In this document: positions 33,625 through 40,881 of the stretch, piece by piece
Layout of the letters: each line of letters opens with the position of its first letter
How positions within the stretch are numbered: position 1 is the first letter of the stretch
DNA from: Jiangella ureilytica
GTDB lineage: Bacteria; Actinomycetota; Actinomycetes; Jiangellales; Jiangellaceae
Length of the DNA stretch: 64,000 nt
Assembly (NCBI RefSeq): GCF_004348545.1
Contig: NZ_SMKL01000002.1
Span: forward strand, 124,001-188,000
Direction: 5' to 3'
Made by a program: the position numbers and the translations under genes
Notes under the pieces: generated by a model
The model's database searches: none
What the model was told of the DNA's origin: nothing
The model's input: only the letters and a program-made list of their open reading frames with translations

Positions 33625-35298
33625 TCAGTCCTGCCGGGCGGCCCAGGCACCCACGACCTCGTCGAGCACCCCCATGGGCAGCGGGCCGTTGCCGAGCACG
33701 AGGTCGTGGAAGCCGCGCAGGTCGAACCGGTCGCCCGCGGTGGCCTCGGCGGCAGCCCGGATGCGCTGGATCTCGAGCCGCCCCACCATGTAGGCCAGCG
33801 CCTGGCCGGGTGCGGAGATGTACCGGTCGACCTCGGTCTCGATCTCGACCCGGCTGGTCGCGGTGTTGTCGACCATGAAGCCGACGGCCTGCTGCCGGCT
33901 CCAGCCCTTGGCGTGCAGCCCGGTGTCGACGACCAGCCGGCAGGCCCGCATGGAGTCCTCGCTGAGCATGCCGAGCCGGGCGACGTCGTCGGAGTAGAGG
34001 CCCATCTCGTCGGCCAGCCGCTCGGCATAGAGGCCCCAGCCCTCGTCGAACGCCGTGATGGAGGCGAGCCGGCGCAGCAGCGGGAGGTCGCTGAGCTCTT
34101 GGGCGATGGTGAGCTGGAAGTGGTGCCCGGGCACGGCTTCGTGGAACGCGACGGCCTCGGCGCTGTAGCGGTCGCGCTTCTCGGCCTCGTGGGTGTTGGC
34201 GAAGTAGGTGCCGGGCCGGCTGCCGTCCATGGCCGGCTGCATGTAGTAGGCGCCCGGCGCGCCGGGTGCCTCGGCGGCCGGGACCGCCTCGACGACGCAG
34301 CTCTGCGACGGCAGCCGGCCGAACCACTGGGGCGCCACCTGCTCGGCCCGCTGGATGGCGGCGCGGGCGGCCGCGAGCAGCTCGTCGCCGTCGCGCCAGC
34401 GCATGGCGGGGTCGGTGCGCAGCCGCTCGAGGATCTCGGCCTGGTCGCCGGTGCCGAAGACCCTGGCGCCGACCTCGGCGTACTCGTCGGTGAGCCGGGC
34501 CAGCACGTCGAGGCCGGTCTGGTGCAGCTCGTCGGGCGTGCGCGTGGTGGTCGTGTGGGCGCGGGTGAGCCGGGCGTAGAACTCGTCGCCACCGGGCAGC
34601 CAGCACAGCCCGCCCTTGTCGTCGGGACGGCCGTGCGGGACGACGTGGGCGGCGACCGCGTCGCGGTAGCGGGCGATCGCGGGATGGACGACCTCGGTGA
34701 GCAGGCGGTCGCGCTCGGCCCGGAACGCGGCGGTGTCGGTGCCGCTGCCGGCGGCCGGCTCGGGGCGGCGGAGCGGGTCGTCCTGGGGCTTCGCGACGTA
34801 GCGGGTGAAGTGCTCGGCGGTGGCCTCGGCCAGCCGGCGCACGGGCAGCCGGCCGGCGGCGATGCCGGCGCGGTGGCGCTCGGCGATGGCGTCGAGCAGG
34901 GCCGGCAGCCCGGCCAGCCGGGCGAGGTAGCCGTCGGCGTGCGCGGGCTCGGTGATGCCGATCATGGTCAGCGACGAGAGTGTGGCGCTGGCCGCGGCGA
35001 AGAAGGAGTCGGTGACGGTGTACTCGACGCCGCGGGTGGCGATGTGGTCGCTCTCGGACTCGGCCTGCTGCAGGATGACCGCACGCGTGATGCGCTCGCC
35101 GTCGTCGAGGCCGGCGGGGTCGACGGCCTCGGCCCGGGCGGCCACGGAGGCCAGCCGGTCGGCGATCGCGGCCTGGCCGGCCTCGGTGTAGTCGGTGAGG
35201 CGGTCCTCGCGGTCGCGCAGGCCGAGCAGTGAGGCGTCGACCGGGTAGGCGTCGAACAGGACGTCGATGAGCTCGTCGGCGAGCTGGGCGATGGTCAT
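33625..35298 (-). CDS. DUF885 family protein (putative zinc-dependent hydrolase)
   Basis: A 557-residue, largely helical protein of the DUF885 family, distantly related to M3-type metallopeptidases. The metal-binding segment FHEAVPGHHFQ is present, and EGWGLYAERLADEMG provides the downstream glutamate. It has no signal peptide, so it is cytosolic. The ATG at 35298 overlaps the exporter stop as ATGA. Members have been linked to peptide or amide hydrolysis; the real substrate is unknown. Confidence 0.9.
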   Translation of the reverse strand: MTIAQLADELIDVLFDAYPVDASLLGLRDREDRLTDYTEAGQAAIADRLASVAARAEAVDPAGLDDGERITRAVILQQAESESDHIATRGVEYTVTDSFFAAASATLSSLTMIGITEPAHADGYLARLAGLPALLDAIAERHRAGIAAGRLPVRRLAEATAEHFTRYVAKPQDDPLRRPEPAAGSGTDTAAFRAERDRLLTEVVHPAIARYRDAVAAHVVPHGRPDDKGGLCWLPGGDEFYARLTRAHTTTTRTPDELHQTGLDVLARLTDEYAEVGARVFGTGDQAEILERLRTDPAMRWRDGDELLAAARAAIQRAEQVAPQWFGRLPSQSCVVEAVPAAEAPGAPGAYYMQPAMDGSRPGTYFANTHEAEKRDRYSAEAVAFHEAVPGHHFQLTIAQELSDLPLLRRLASITAFDEGWGLYAERLADEMGLYSDDVARLGMLSEDSMRACRLVVDTGLHAKGWSRQQAVGFMVDNTATSRVEIETEVDRYISAPGQALAYMVGRLEIQRIRAAAEATAGDRFDLRGFHDLVLGNGPLPMGVLDEVVGAWAARQD

Positions 35299-36776
35299 GC
35301 GGAACTCCCACGGGGTCGATGCGTCGGAACGACGCTATCCCGGCGGGCCGACAGCGCGACAACCGTGATCGCCAAGGCCGAGACCAGCGCGGCGCTCACC
35401 GTCGCGGCGACGCTGATGCCGTCGGTGAACGCCTCGCGCGCGGCCGCCAGCACGACCTGGTCCTCGACCGACGCGACGGCCGCGCCCAGCGTGTCCGCCC
35501 CGGTGTCCGTGCCCCGGAACACCGCCGCCACCACGCTGCCCAGGACGGCGATGCCCAGCGCTCCGCCGAGCTGCGGCGCCATGGACGACAGCGCCGCGGC
35601 GGCACCGGCCCGCTCCGGCGGCGCGGCCCCGACCACCTCGTCGGTGGCCAGCGCCATCATCGGGCCGAGTCCCGCCGACACCGTCACCGACCCGGCCACC
35701 AGCAGGCCCAGTCCGGAGGTCGCGGTCAGCTGGGTGAGCAGCACGAAACCGGCAGCCGACACCGTCAGGCCGGCGCCGATCACCACACCCGGCCGGAGCC
35801 GCCGGGTCAGCCGGGGCGCCAGCAGCGAGCCCACGATCACGCCGAACGCCGACGGCGCCGTCCACAGTCCCGCCTCGAGCGGGTCGAGTCCTTGCACCAA
35901 CTGCAGGTACTGGGCGAGGTAGTAGTTCGCGCCCCAGAGCACGAAGATGCCGACGGCCAGGGTCGCGACCGCGGCGGCGAACGCCGGTTCCCGGAACAGC
36001 CGCACGTCGACGACGGGATCGGCGAGCGACCACTGCCGGCGCACGAACACCGTCCCGACCACCAGCCCGGCGACGGCGGCGCCCGCGGCGGCCGCGCCCA
36101 CCCCGTCGGCCGCGATCTCCTTCAGTCCCCAGACCAGCGGCAGGACGGCACCGAGCGACAGCACCACGCTGACGACGTCGATCCGCGCGGTTCCAGGGCC
36201 GCGGAACTCCGGCAGCAGCACCGGGCCGAGCAGGAGGATCAGCACCATCACCGGCAGGCCGAGCAGGAAGACCGAACCCCACCAGAACCGCTCCAGCAGC
36301 GCCCCGCCGACGAGCGGCCCGACCGCCGTGCCGCCGGACACGCTGGCGATGACGATCCCGACGGCGACGGCCCGCTGCCGCGCGTCGCGGAACATCGTCG
36401 CCGTCAGCGAGAGCGTCGACGGCATCAGCGTCGCGCCGGCCACGCCGAGCAGCGCCCGCGCGGCGATGAGCAGCTCGGCGGTGGGCGCGTAGGCGGCGAG
36501 GACCGAGAGCACGCCGTACGCGCCGGCACCGATCATCAGCAGCCGCCGCCGGCCGATCCGGTCGCCGACGGCGCCCAGCGCCAGCATCGACCCGGCCAGC
36601 AGGAACGCGTACACGTCGACGATCCAGAGCAGTTGCGTCCCGGACGGCCGCAGGTCGGCGTCGATGGCCGGCAGCGCGAGGTGGGTGACGGTCAGTTCGA
36701 GCGAGGCGAGCAGCGCCACGACGCAGAGGACGGCGAGTCCGGCCCAGGACCGGCGAGCGGGTTCGGTGGTGGTCAC
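35295..36776 (-). CDS. DHA2-type 14-helix MFS drug exporter
   Basis: A 493-residue proton-driven exporter of the SmvA/QacA group. It has about 14 hydrophobic helices, loop motif LGAVGDRIGRRRLL after helix 2 and motif C GIVIASVSGGTAVGPLVGG in helix 5. The family exports quaternary cations, dyes and antibiotics. The GTG at 36776 is chosen because AACGCT ends 6 nt before it in a SoxR/MerR-type promoter; a TTG seven codons upstream lies inside the promoter. It is first in a four-gene leftward operon: exporter, DUF885, AlkZ-like, GNAT. Confidence 0.92.
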   Translation of the reverse strand: MTTTEPARRSWAGLAVLCVVALLASLELTVTHLALPAIDADLRPSGTQLLWIVDVYAFLLAGSMLALGAVGDRIGRRRLLMIGAGAYGVLSVLAAYAPTAELLIAARALLGVAGATLMPSTLSLTATMFRDARQRAVAVGIVIASVSGGTAVGPLVGGALLERFWWGSVFLLGLPVMVLILLLGPVLLPEFRGPGTARIDVVSVVLSLGAVLPLVWGLKEIAADGVGAAAAGAAVAGLVVGTVFVRRQWSLADPVVDVRLFREPAFAAAVATLAVGIFVLWGANYYLAQYLQLVQGLDPLEAGLWTAPSAFGVIVGSLLAPRLTRRLRPGVVIGAGLTVSAAGFVLLTQLTATSGLGLLVAGSVTVSAGLGPMMALATDEVVGAAPPERAGAAAALSSMAPQLGGALGIAVLGSVVAAVFRGTDTGADTLGAAVASVEDQVVLAAAREAFTDGISVAATVSAALVSALAITVVALSARRDSVVPTHRPRGSSA

Positions 36777-36782
36777 GGAGCC

Positions 36783-36813
36783 AGCGTTCAATCTCAACCA
36801 TAGTTGAGGTCAA
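36783..36813 (-). promoter_or_regulatory. SoxR/MerR-type promoter of the exporter operon
   Basis: Reading leftward: TTGACC at 36813-36808, a 19-bp spacer, then AACGCT at 36788-36783. The 18-bp box CCTCAACTATGGTTGAGA (36809-36792) overlaps the -35 and fills the spacer. The geometry is the same as E. coli soxS, where SoxR binds CCTCAA-N6-TTGAGG in a 19-bp spacer; only the last base differs. No merR-family gene is adjacent, so the activator acts from elsewhere. Confidence 0.65.
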
Positions 36814-36845
36814 GTCGAACGGCCCGGTTCGGGTATGGAGGCGGC

Positions 36846-37289
36846 ATGAACGGACCCACTGACGACCTTCCCGCCCCGCCGGACGACGCCGACCCGGCCA
36901 CCGTCGTGGCCGTCGGCGAGCTGACCGAGGCCCTCGAGACGACCGAGGTGGCACGTGGTCACCTGTTCGCGTTCCACCAGCTCACCGGGTCGGCCGACTT
37001 CAAGCTCGAGAGTGCCATCGAGAAGCTGGAGGAGGCCGGGCACGGCGAGTTCGCGGCCCGGCTGCGGCGCGAGCTGCTCGGCCGCAACGTCCTGCCGGGC
37101 CGGTGGACGTTCCAGGTCGTCGAGGACTACGAGGAGACGTACTACGAGCCGTTCAAGGCGCTCGAGCGGGCCGGCCGCGACCTCGTCGGAGGGCGGCCGC
37201 ACCTGTACGAGGCCGATCTGAAGCGCCGTCGCCGCAGCGCCGGCGAGCCCGGCCACGAGGCGACCCCCTCCGACCTGTCGTCCGGCTGA
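36846..37289 (+). CDS. Conserved actinobacterial hypothetical protein, 147 aa
   Basis: A 147-residue soluble protein. The N-terminus is proline/aspartate-rich and disordered-looking; then comes a helical core VAVGELTEALETTEVARGHLFAFHQLTGSADFKLESAIEKLEEAG, an EFAARLRRELLGRNVLPGRW stretch, and VVEDYEETYYEPFKALERAGRDL. GGAGG stands 4 nt before the ATG. It is followed after 1 bp by the pyrimidine-dimer-glycosylase-like gene, so they are one unit. I do not recognise a characterised family. Confidence 0.8.
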   Translation: MNGPTDDLPAPPDDADPATVVAVGELTEALETTEVARGHLFAFHQLTGSADFKLESAIEKLEEAGHGEFAARLRRELLGRNVLPGRWTFQVVEDYEETYYEPFKALERAGRDLVGGRPHLYEADLKRRRRSAGEPGHEATPSDLSSG

Positions 37290-37290
37290 C

Positions 37291-37773
37291 GTGCAGACGT
37301 TCCTGCCGTACGCGGACTTCCGCGCCAGCGCGACGGTGCTGGACCGGCGCCGGCTCGGCAAGCAGCGGGTCGAGGCACTGCAGGTGCTGCGCGCCCTGAT
37401 CCGTCCCGGCTACGGCTGGCGGCACCACCCGGCCGCGGCGATGTGGGCCGGCTACGAGGAGGCGCTGACCCGCTACGGCCTCGACGTCTGCGCCGTCTGG
37501 CGCTCGCTCGGGCACGGCGACTCGGTCGCGGCGTCGCTGACGGCGGACCTCGCGGCGGCGACGGGGCTGACGGCGGTGCGCGCGCAGCCGAGGCTCACGG
37601 CCGACGGCGACGTCCCGCCCTGGCTCGGCGAGGAGGAGTTCCACCGGAGCCACCGGTCGGCGCTGGTGCGCAAGGACCCGGACCACTACGGCCACCTGTT
37701 CCCCGGTGTTCCGCCCGATCTCCCCTACGTCTGGCCGGCGTCGGACCGTCCCCGCCGCCTGCCGCTGCCGTGA
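37291..37773 (+). CDS. MSMEG_6728-like (Pyr_excise) protein
   Basis: A 160-residue protein opening MQTFLPYADFRASATVLDRR, then RLGKQRVEALQVL, and containing WRHHPAAAMW and RSHRSALVRKDPDHY. This is the pattern of MSMEG_6728 proteins, which share a fold with T4 endonuclease V (pyrimidine dimer DNA glycosylase). The catalytic threonine and glutamate equivalents are not certain from inspection, so DNA repair is a suggestion only. The GTG at 37291 follows the previous stop by 1 bp. Confidence 0.85.
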   Translation: MQTFLPYADFRASATVLDRRRLGKQRVEALQVLRALIRPGYGWRHHPAAAMWAGYEEALTRYGLDVCAVWRSLGHGDSVAASLTADLAAATGLTAVRAQPRLTADGDVPPWLGEEEFHRSHRSALVRKDPDHYGHLFPGVPPDLPYVWPASDRPRRLPLP

Positions 37774-37781
37774 TCATCGGG

Positions 37782-38213
37782 TCACAGGCGTAACCGCAGC
37801 TCCGTGGCCCGCGCCGCCACCGACGCGAGCACCCGCCGCGTCGTCGCCAGCTCGCCGGCGTCGATGCCGCCGTACACCTCGGCGGTGATGGCGGCGACCC
37901 CCGCCTGGATCTCATCGAACAGCACCGCACCGTCGACCGTCAGGCCCACCTGCTCGAACCCGTCGTAGCACAGCAACCCCCGCGCCTCGAGGGAGCAGAG
38001 CAGCGCCGTCGCCTCGGCCGCGTCGAGGTCAAGCGCCAGGACGACGCCGTCGCGCAGGGCCGGCTGCGACACCCGCTCGACGGAGGTCCCGAGCGTGCGC
38101 AGGGCGACCCATTCGGCGAACGTGACGTCCCGCGCGTCGAGCACGACGTCGAGGAGGGAGCGGACGGCCTTGGCGGCGTCGCCGATGTCGACGCCGGGGA
38201 GCGGGGTGGTCAT
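37782..38213 (-). CDS. MarR-like winged-helix protein, second of a tandem pair
   Basis: A 143-residue helical protein that follows the MarR pattern although its recognition part is divergent: VVLDARDVTFAEWVALRTLG, SQPALRDGVVLALDLD, LLCSLEARGLLCYDGFEQVGLTVDGAVLFDEI and a C-terminal dimerisation helix, VLASVAARATELR. The ATG at 38213 overlaps the stop of the upstream marR gene as ATGA, so the two products are made together and could form a heterodimer. It converges with the MSMEG_6728-like gene 8 bp away. Confidence 0.72.
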   Translation of the reverse strand: MTTPLPGVDIGDAAKAVRSLLDVVLDARDVTFAEWVALRTLGTSVERVSQPALRDGVVLALDLDAAEATALLCSLEARGLLCYDGFEQVGLTVDGAVLFDEIQAGVAAITAEVYGGIDAGELATTRRVLASVAARATELRLRL

Positions 38214-38677
38214 GGGGTCCTCCCGGGGTCGGGCGGCGGCGGCGCGTCGAGCAGGACGGTCAGGGCGGCGATGAACTCGCGCGTCTGCTCGCTGCCGGGC
38301 CCGCCGAGAGGTTCGGCGAGCTGCTCCTGCAGCGTCATGACGCGAGTGGTGGCGGCCTCGGCGACCTCGGCGCCGCGGTCGGTGAGGGTGAGCCGGACGG
38401 CGCGCGAGTCGGCCGGGTCGGTGGTGCGGCGCAGCAGGCCGTTGCCCTCGAGCGTGCGCACCAGCTTGGACACGAAGACCGGGTCGAGGCCCGTGTGGTC
38501 GGAGAGCTCGCGCTGGCTGGGCTGCCCGCCGGCCCGGCTGACGCCGTAGAGCGTGGCGAGCACGGAGAACTGCGCCTGGGTGAGCCCGAACGGTGTGAGC
38601 GCCCGGTCGAGCAGCGCGCCCCACTTGGTCGCGAGCCGCCACACGAGGTAGCCCGCGGTCGGGTTCTTCTTCATCAC
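38210..38677 (-). CDS. MarR family transcriptional regulator
   Basis: A 155-residue winged-helix repressor: LTQAQFSVLATLYG, QPSQRELSDHTGLDPVFVSKLVRTLEGNGLL (recognition helix) and RRTTDPADSRAVRLTLTDRG (wing). The start is taken as GTG at 38677, exactly 7 nt after the -10 TACAGT, so the mRNA is leaderless; an ATG is the second codon. A perfect inverted repeat fills its promoter spacer, implying autorepression. No exporter or enzyme is divergent, so other targets are unknown. Confidence 0.93.
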   Translation of the reverse strand: MMKKNPTAGYLVWRLATKWGALLDRALTPFGLTQAQFSVLATLYGVSRAGGQPSQRELSDHTGLDPVFVSKLVRTLEGNGLLRRTTDPADSRAVRLTLTDRGAEVAEAATTRVMTLQEQLAEPLGGPGSEQTREFIAALTVLLDAPPPPDPGRTP

Positions 38678-38684
38678 CCGAAAA

Positions 38685-38713
38685 ACTGTACGTGGACACT
38701 ATGTCCACGGCAA
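38685..38713 (-). promoter_or_regulatory. marR promoter with operator in the spacer
   Basis: Leftward TTGCCG (38713-38708), 17 bp, TACAGT (38690-38685). The inverted repeat CGTGGAC-N5-GTCCACG occupies 38691-38709, i.e. almost exactly the spacer. A repressor bound there would exclude RNA polymerase. Confidence 0.7.
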
Positions 38714-38788
38714 CCTTTTATTCGGCCGGCCGCGTGAGCGGCGGAGCGCCGGGCCATGGTCCCGCCTGACTCGGCGCCGACGTGATTT

Positions 38789-38806
38789 CTCGCTCCTGCG
38801 AGTGAG
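38789..38806. promoter_or_regulatory. Candidate response-regulator site 1, upstream of the kinase gene
   Basis: CTCGCTC-CTGC-GAGTGAG is an 18-bp imperfect inverted repeat 34 bp before the sensor kinase start. The same motif recurs twice downstream of the response regulator gene, ahead of the MMPL transporter. Confidence 0.55.
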
Positions 38807-38840
38807 GACGCCGCCGCCGGGCCGCCCCGATACTGAGGGC

Positions 38841-39977
38841 GTGACGCGATTCGACGAGTACGGCGACCGGCTGTCGGCGTGGGCCCGCGGCCTGCCGCCG
38901 ATCGCCGTCGACACCGTCATCGCGATCCTGTGCGCGCTGTACGTCATCTTCGACGCCGGGGTCGAGGACCGGTTCGTGTGGTGGGTGCCGCTGGGCGCCG
39001 CCGCGAACGTGCTCCCGCTGCTGTGGCGGCGGCAGTACCCGTTCGCCGTCGCCGGCATCACCGGCATCAGCACGACCATCCTCTCCATGACGGGCGGGCT
39101 CAACGACGTCCCGGTGGCGCAGCTGGTGGCCACCTACACCTTCGCCGCGCTGTCGCCGCCGCTCAAGCGGCTGATCGCGGTGGCCGCGACCGTCGTCGGC
39201 ATCTCGGTGTCCATCCTGCTGCCCGAGGACGAGGCGCTGAACCTCGGCGTCGTCGGCATCTTCTTCGCCGGCGCGTACGCCCTCGGCGTCTCGGCCCGGG
39301 CCCGCGGCGACCGCATCGCCATGCTCGAGGAGCGGGCGCTCCGCCACGCCAGGGAGGAGGAGGCGGCCGCGACCCGCGAACGCGAGCGCATCGCCCGCGA
39401 GATGCACGACATCCTCGCCCACTCGATGAGCCTCGTGGTCGTGCAGGCCGAGGCCGGGCCGGTCGCCGTCCGGCACGATCCCGACCGCGCGGAGCAGATG
39501 TTCGACACCATCTCCGTCACCGCCCGCGACGCCCTGGCCCAGCTCCGCCGGGTGCTCGGCGTCCTGCGCACCGACGGGCCGGGCCGCGAGCCGACGCCGG
39601 ACCTCGAGGCGCTGCCCGGCCTCGTCCGGCGGGTGAACGACGCCGGGCTCGCCGCGACACTCGTCGAGGACGGCGACCCGCGCCCGGTGCCGCCCGACCT
39701 CGCGGCGACGGCGTACCGGATCGTCCAGGAGTCACTGACGAACTCGGTCAAGCACGCCGGCGCCGATCACGTCGACGTCCGTCTGGCCTGGACGGACGCC
39801 GCGCTGCGCATCGAGGTGACCGATGACGGCGCCGGTGCGTCGTCGTCGATCAACGGCGGCGGGCAGGGGCTGATCGGGATGCGCGAGCGGGTCGTTGCCG
39901 CCGGCGGGTCGCTCGACGCGGGACCGGGGCCGGGCGGCGTGGGGTTCCGTGTGACCGCCTCCGTGCCTTTAGATTGA
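38841..39977 (+). CDS. NarL-type sensor histidine kinase
   Basis: A 378-residue membrane kinase: about four to five hydrophobic helices in residues 20-150 with almost no extracellular loop, HisKA_3 dimerisation with the phosphorylated His189 (EREMHD-type, RIAREMHDILAHS) and a C-terminal HATPase domain (DDGAG, GQGLIGMRERV). Lack of a large sensor domain suggests it senses within the membrane, as for cell-envelope stress. The GTG at 38841 is 6 nt after GATACT. It pairs with the response regulator 3 bp downstream. Confidence 0.95.
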   Translation: MTRFDEYGDRLSAWARGLPPIAVDTVIAILCALYVIFDAGVEDRFVWWVPLGAAANVLPLLWRRQYPFAVAGITGISTTILSMTGGLNDVPVAQLVATYTFAALSPPLKRLIAVAATVVGISVSILLPEDEALNLGVVGIFFAGAYALGVSARARGDRIAMLEERALRHAREEEAAATRERERIAREMHDILAHSMSLVVVQAEAGPVAVRHDPDRAEQMFDTISVTARDALAQLRRVLGVLRTDGPGREPTPDLEALPGLVRRVNDAGLAATLVEDGDPRPVPPDLAATAYRIVQESLTNSVKHAGADHVDVRLAWTDAALRIEVTDDGAGASSSINGGGQGLIGMRERVVAAGGSLDAGPGPGGVGFRVTASVPLD

Positions 39978-39980
39978 GCC

Positions 39981-40679
39981 GTGCCCGAGCCGACCATCCG
40001 CGTCCTCATCGCCGACGACCAGGCGCTGGTGCGGGGCGGCTTCGCGATGATCCTCGACGTGCAGCCCGACATCGCCGTCGTCGGTGAGGCCGACGACGGC
40101 GTACAGGCCGTCGCCGCCGCCCGCGAGCTGCGCCCCGACGTCGTGCTCATGGACGTCCGGATGCCGACCATGGACGGCATCGAGGCGACCACCGCGATCT
40201 GCCGCGAGACCGACGCCCGGGTGCTCGTGCTCACCACGTTCGACCTCGACGAGTACGTCTACGACGCGCTCCGGGCCGGCGCCAGCGGGTTCCTGCTCAA
40301 GGACATGCGCCGCGACGAGCTGGTCGAGGCGGTGCGCGTCGTCGCGTCGGGCGAGGCGCTGCTGGCGCCGTCGGTCACCCGGCGGCTCATCGCCGACGTC
40401 GTGGGCCGCGGCGGCCCGCCTCCGGGTGGCGGTCAGGGCGCCGCCGACGGGCGGCTGGACGTGCTGACGGCGCGGGAGACGCAGACGCTACGGCAGGTGG
40501 CGCGCGGGCTGTCGAACGCCGAGATCGCGGCCGAGCTGTTCGTCACCGAGCACACCGTCAAGACGCACGTCAGCAGCATGCTCAGCAAGCTCGGCCTGCG
40601 CGACCGCGTCCAGGCGGTCGTGCTCGCGTACGAGACCGGCCTGGTCACACCGGGCGATTCCACCGCCGCTGGCGCGTGA
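39981..40679 (+). CDS. NarL/LuxR-type response regulator
   Basis: A 232-residue DNA-binding regulator: receiver domain with the acidic pair ADD (11-13), phosphoacceptor Asp58 (VVLMDVRMP), conserved Thr (LVLTTFD) and Lys (FLLKD); C-terminal LuxR helix-turn-helix (LTARETQTLRQVARGLSNAEIAAELFVTEHTVKTHVSSMLSKLG). It is the partner of the upstream kinase. Its probable sites lie before the kinase gene and as a tandem pair before the MMPL gene. The stop codon lies inside the first copy of a 41-bp tandem duplication. Confidence 0.96.
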   Translation: MPEPTIRVLIADDQALVRGGFAMILDVQPDIAVVGEADDGVQAVAAARELRPDVVLMDVRMPTMDGIEATTAICRETDARVLVLTTFDLDEYVYDALRAGASGFLLKDMRRDELVEAVRVVASGEALLAPSVTRRLIADVVGRGGPPPGGGQGAADGRLDVLTARETQTLRQVARGLSNAEIAAELFVTEHTVKTHVSSMLSKLGLRDRVQAVVLAYETGLVTPGDSTAAGA

Positions 40680-40749
40680 CCTCGCCGGCCGGCCACCGGC
40701 CATCCCCCGCTGGCGCATGACCTCGCCGGCCGGCCACCGGGCATTCTCA
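40668..40749. repeat. 41-bp tandem duplication at the end of the response regulator gene
   Basis: Two units start with GCTGGCGC(G/A)TGACC at 40668 and 40709 and stay nearly identical for about 35 bp, including a GC-rich GCCGGCCGGCCACCGG segment. The first copy holds the TGA stop; the second is non-coding. The segment can also fold on itself and may contribute to termination. Confidence 0.75.
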
Positions 40750-40784
40750 CTCCTGAGAGCGAGGCGGCCGCTCCTGTGAGCGAG
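40746..40784. promoter_or_regulatory. Tandem candidate response-regulator sites 2 and 3, upstream of MMPL
   Basis: CTCACTC-CTGA-GAGCGAG (40746-40763) and GCCGCTC-CTGT-GAGCGAG (40767-40784) match the motif at 38789-38806. Their centres are 21 bp apart, two helical turns, so both face the same side of the DNA. They lie about 100-135 bp before the MMPL start, where an activator would bind. Confidence 0.55.
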
Positions 40785-40881
40785 CCGCGATTCCGCTCTT
40801 CACGGCGATCCGCCGGCCGGGGTCCGAGCAGGACGATCGATCCAGTCCATCGGATGCAGTTCTCGATCGCTGGAGGCCGCC

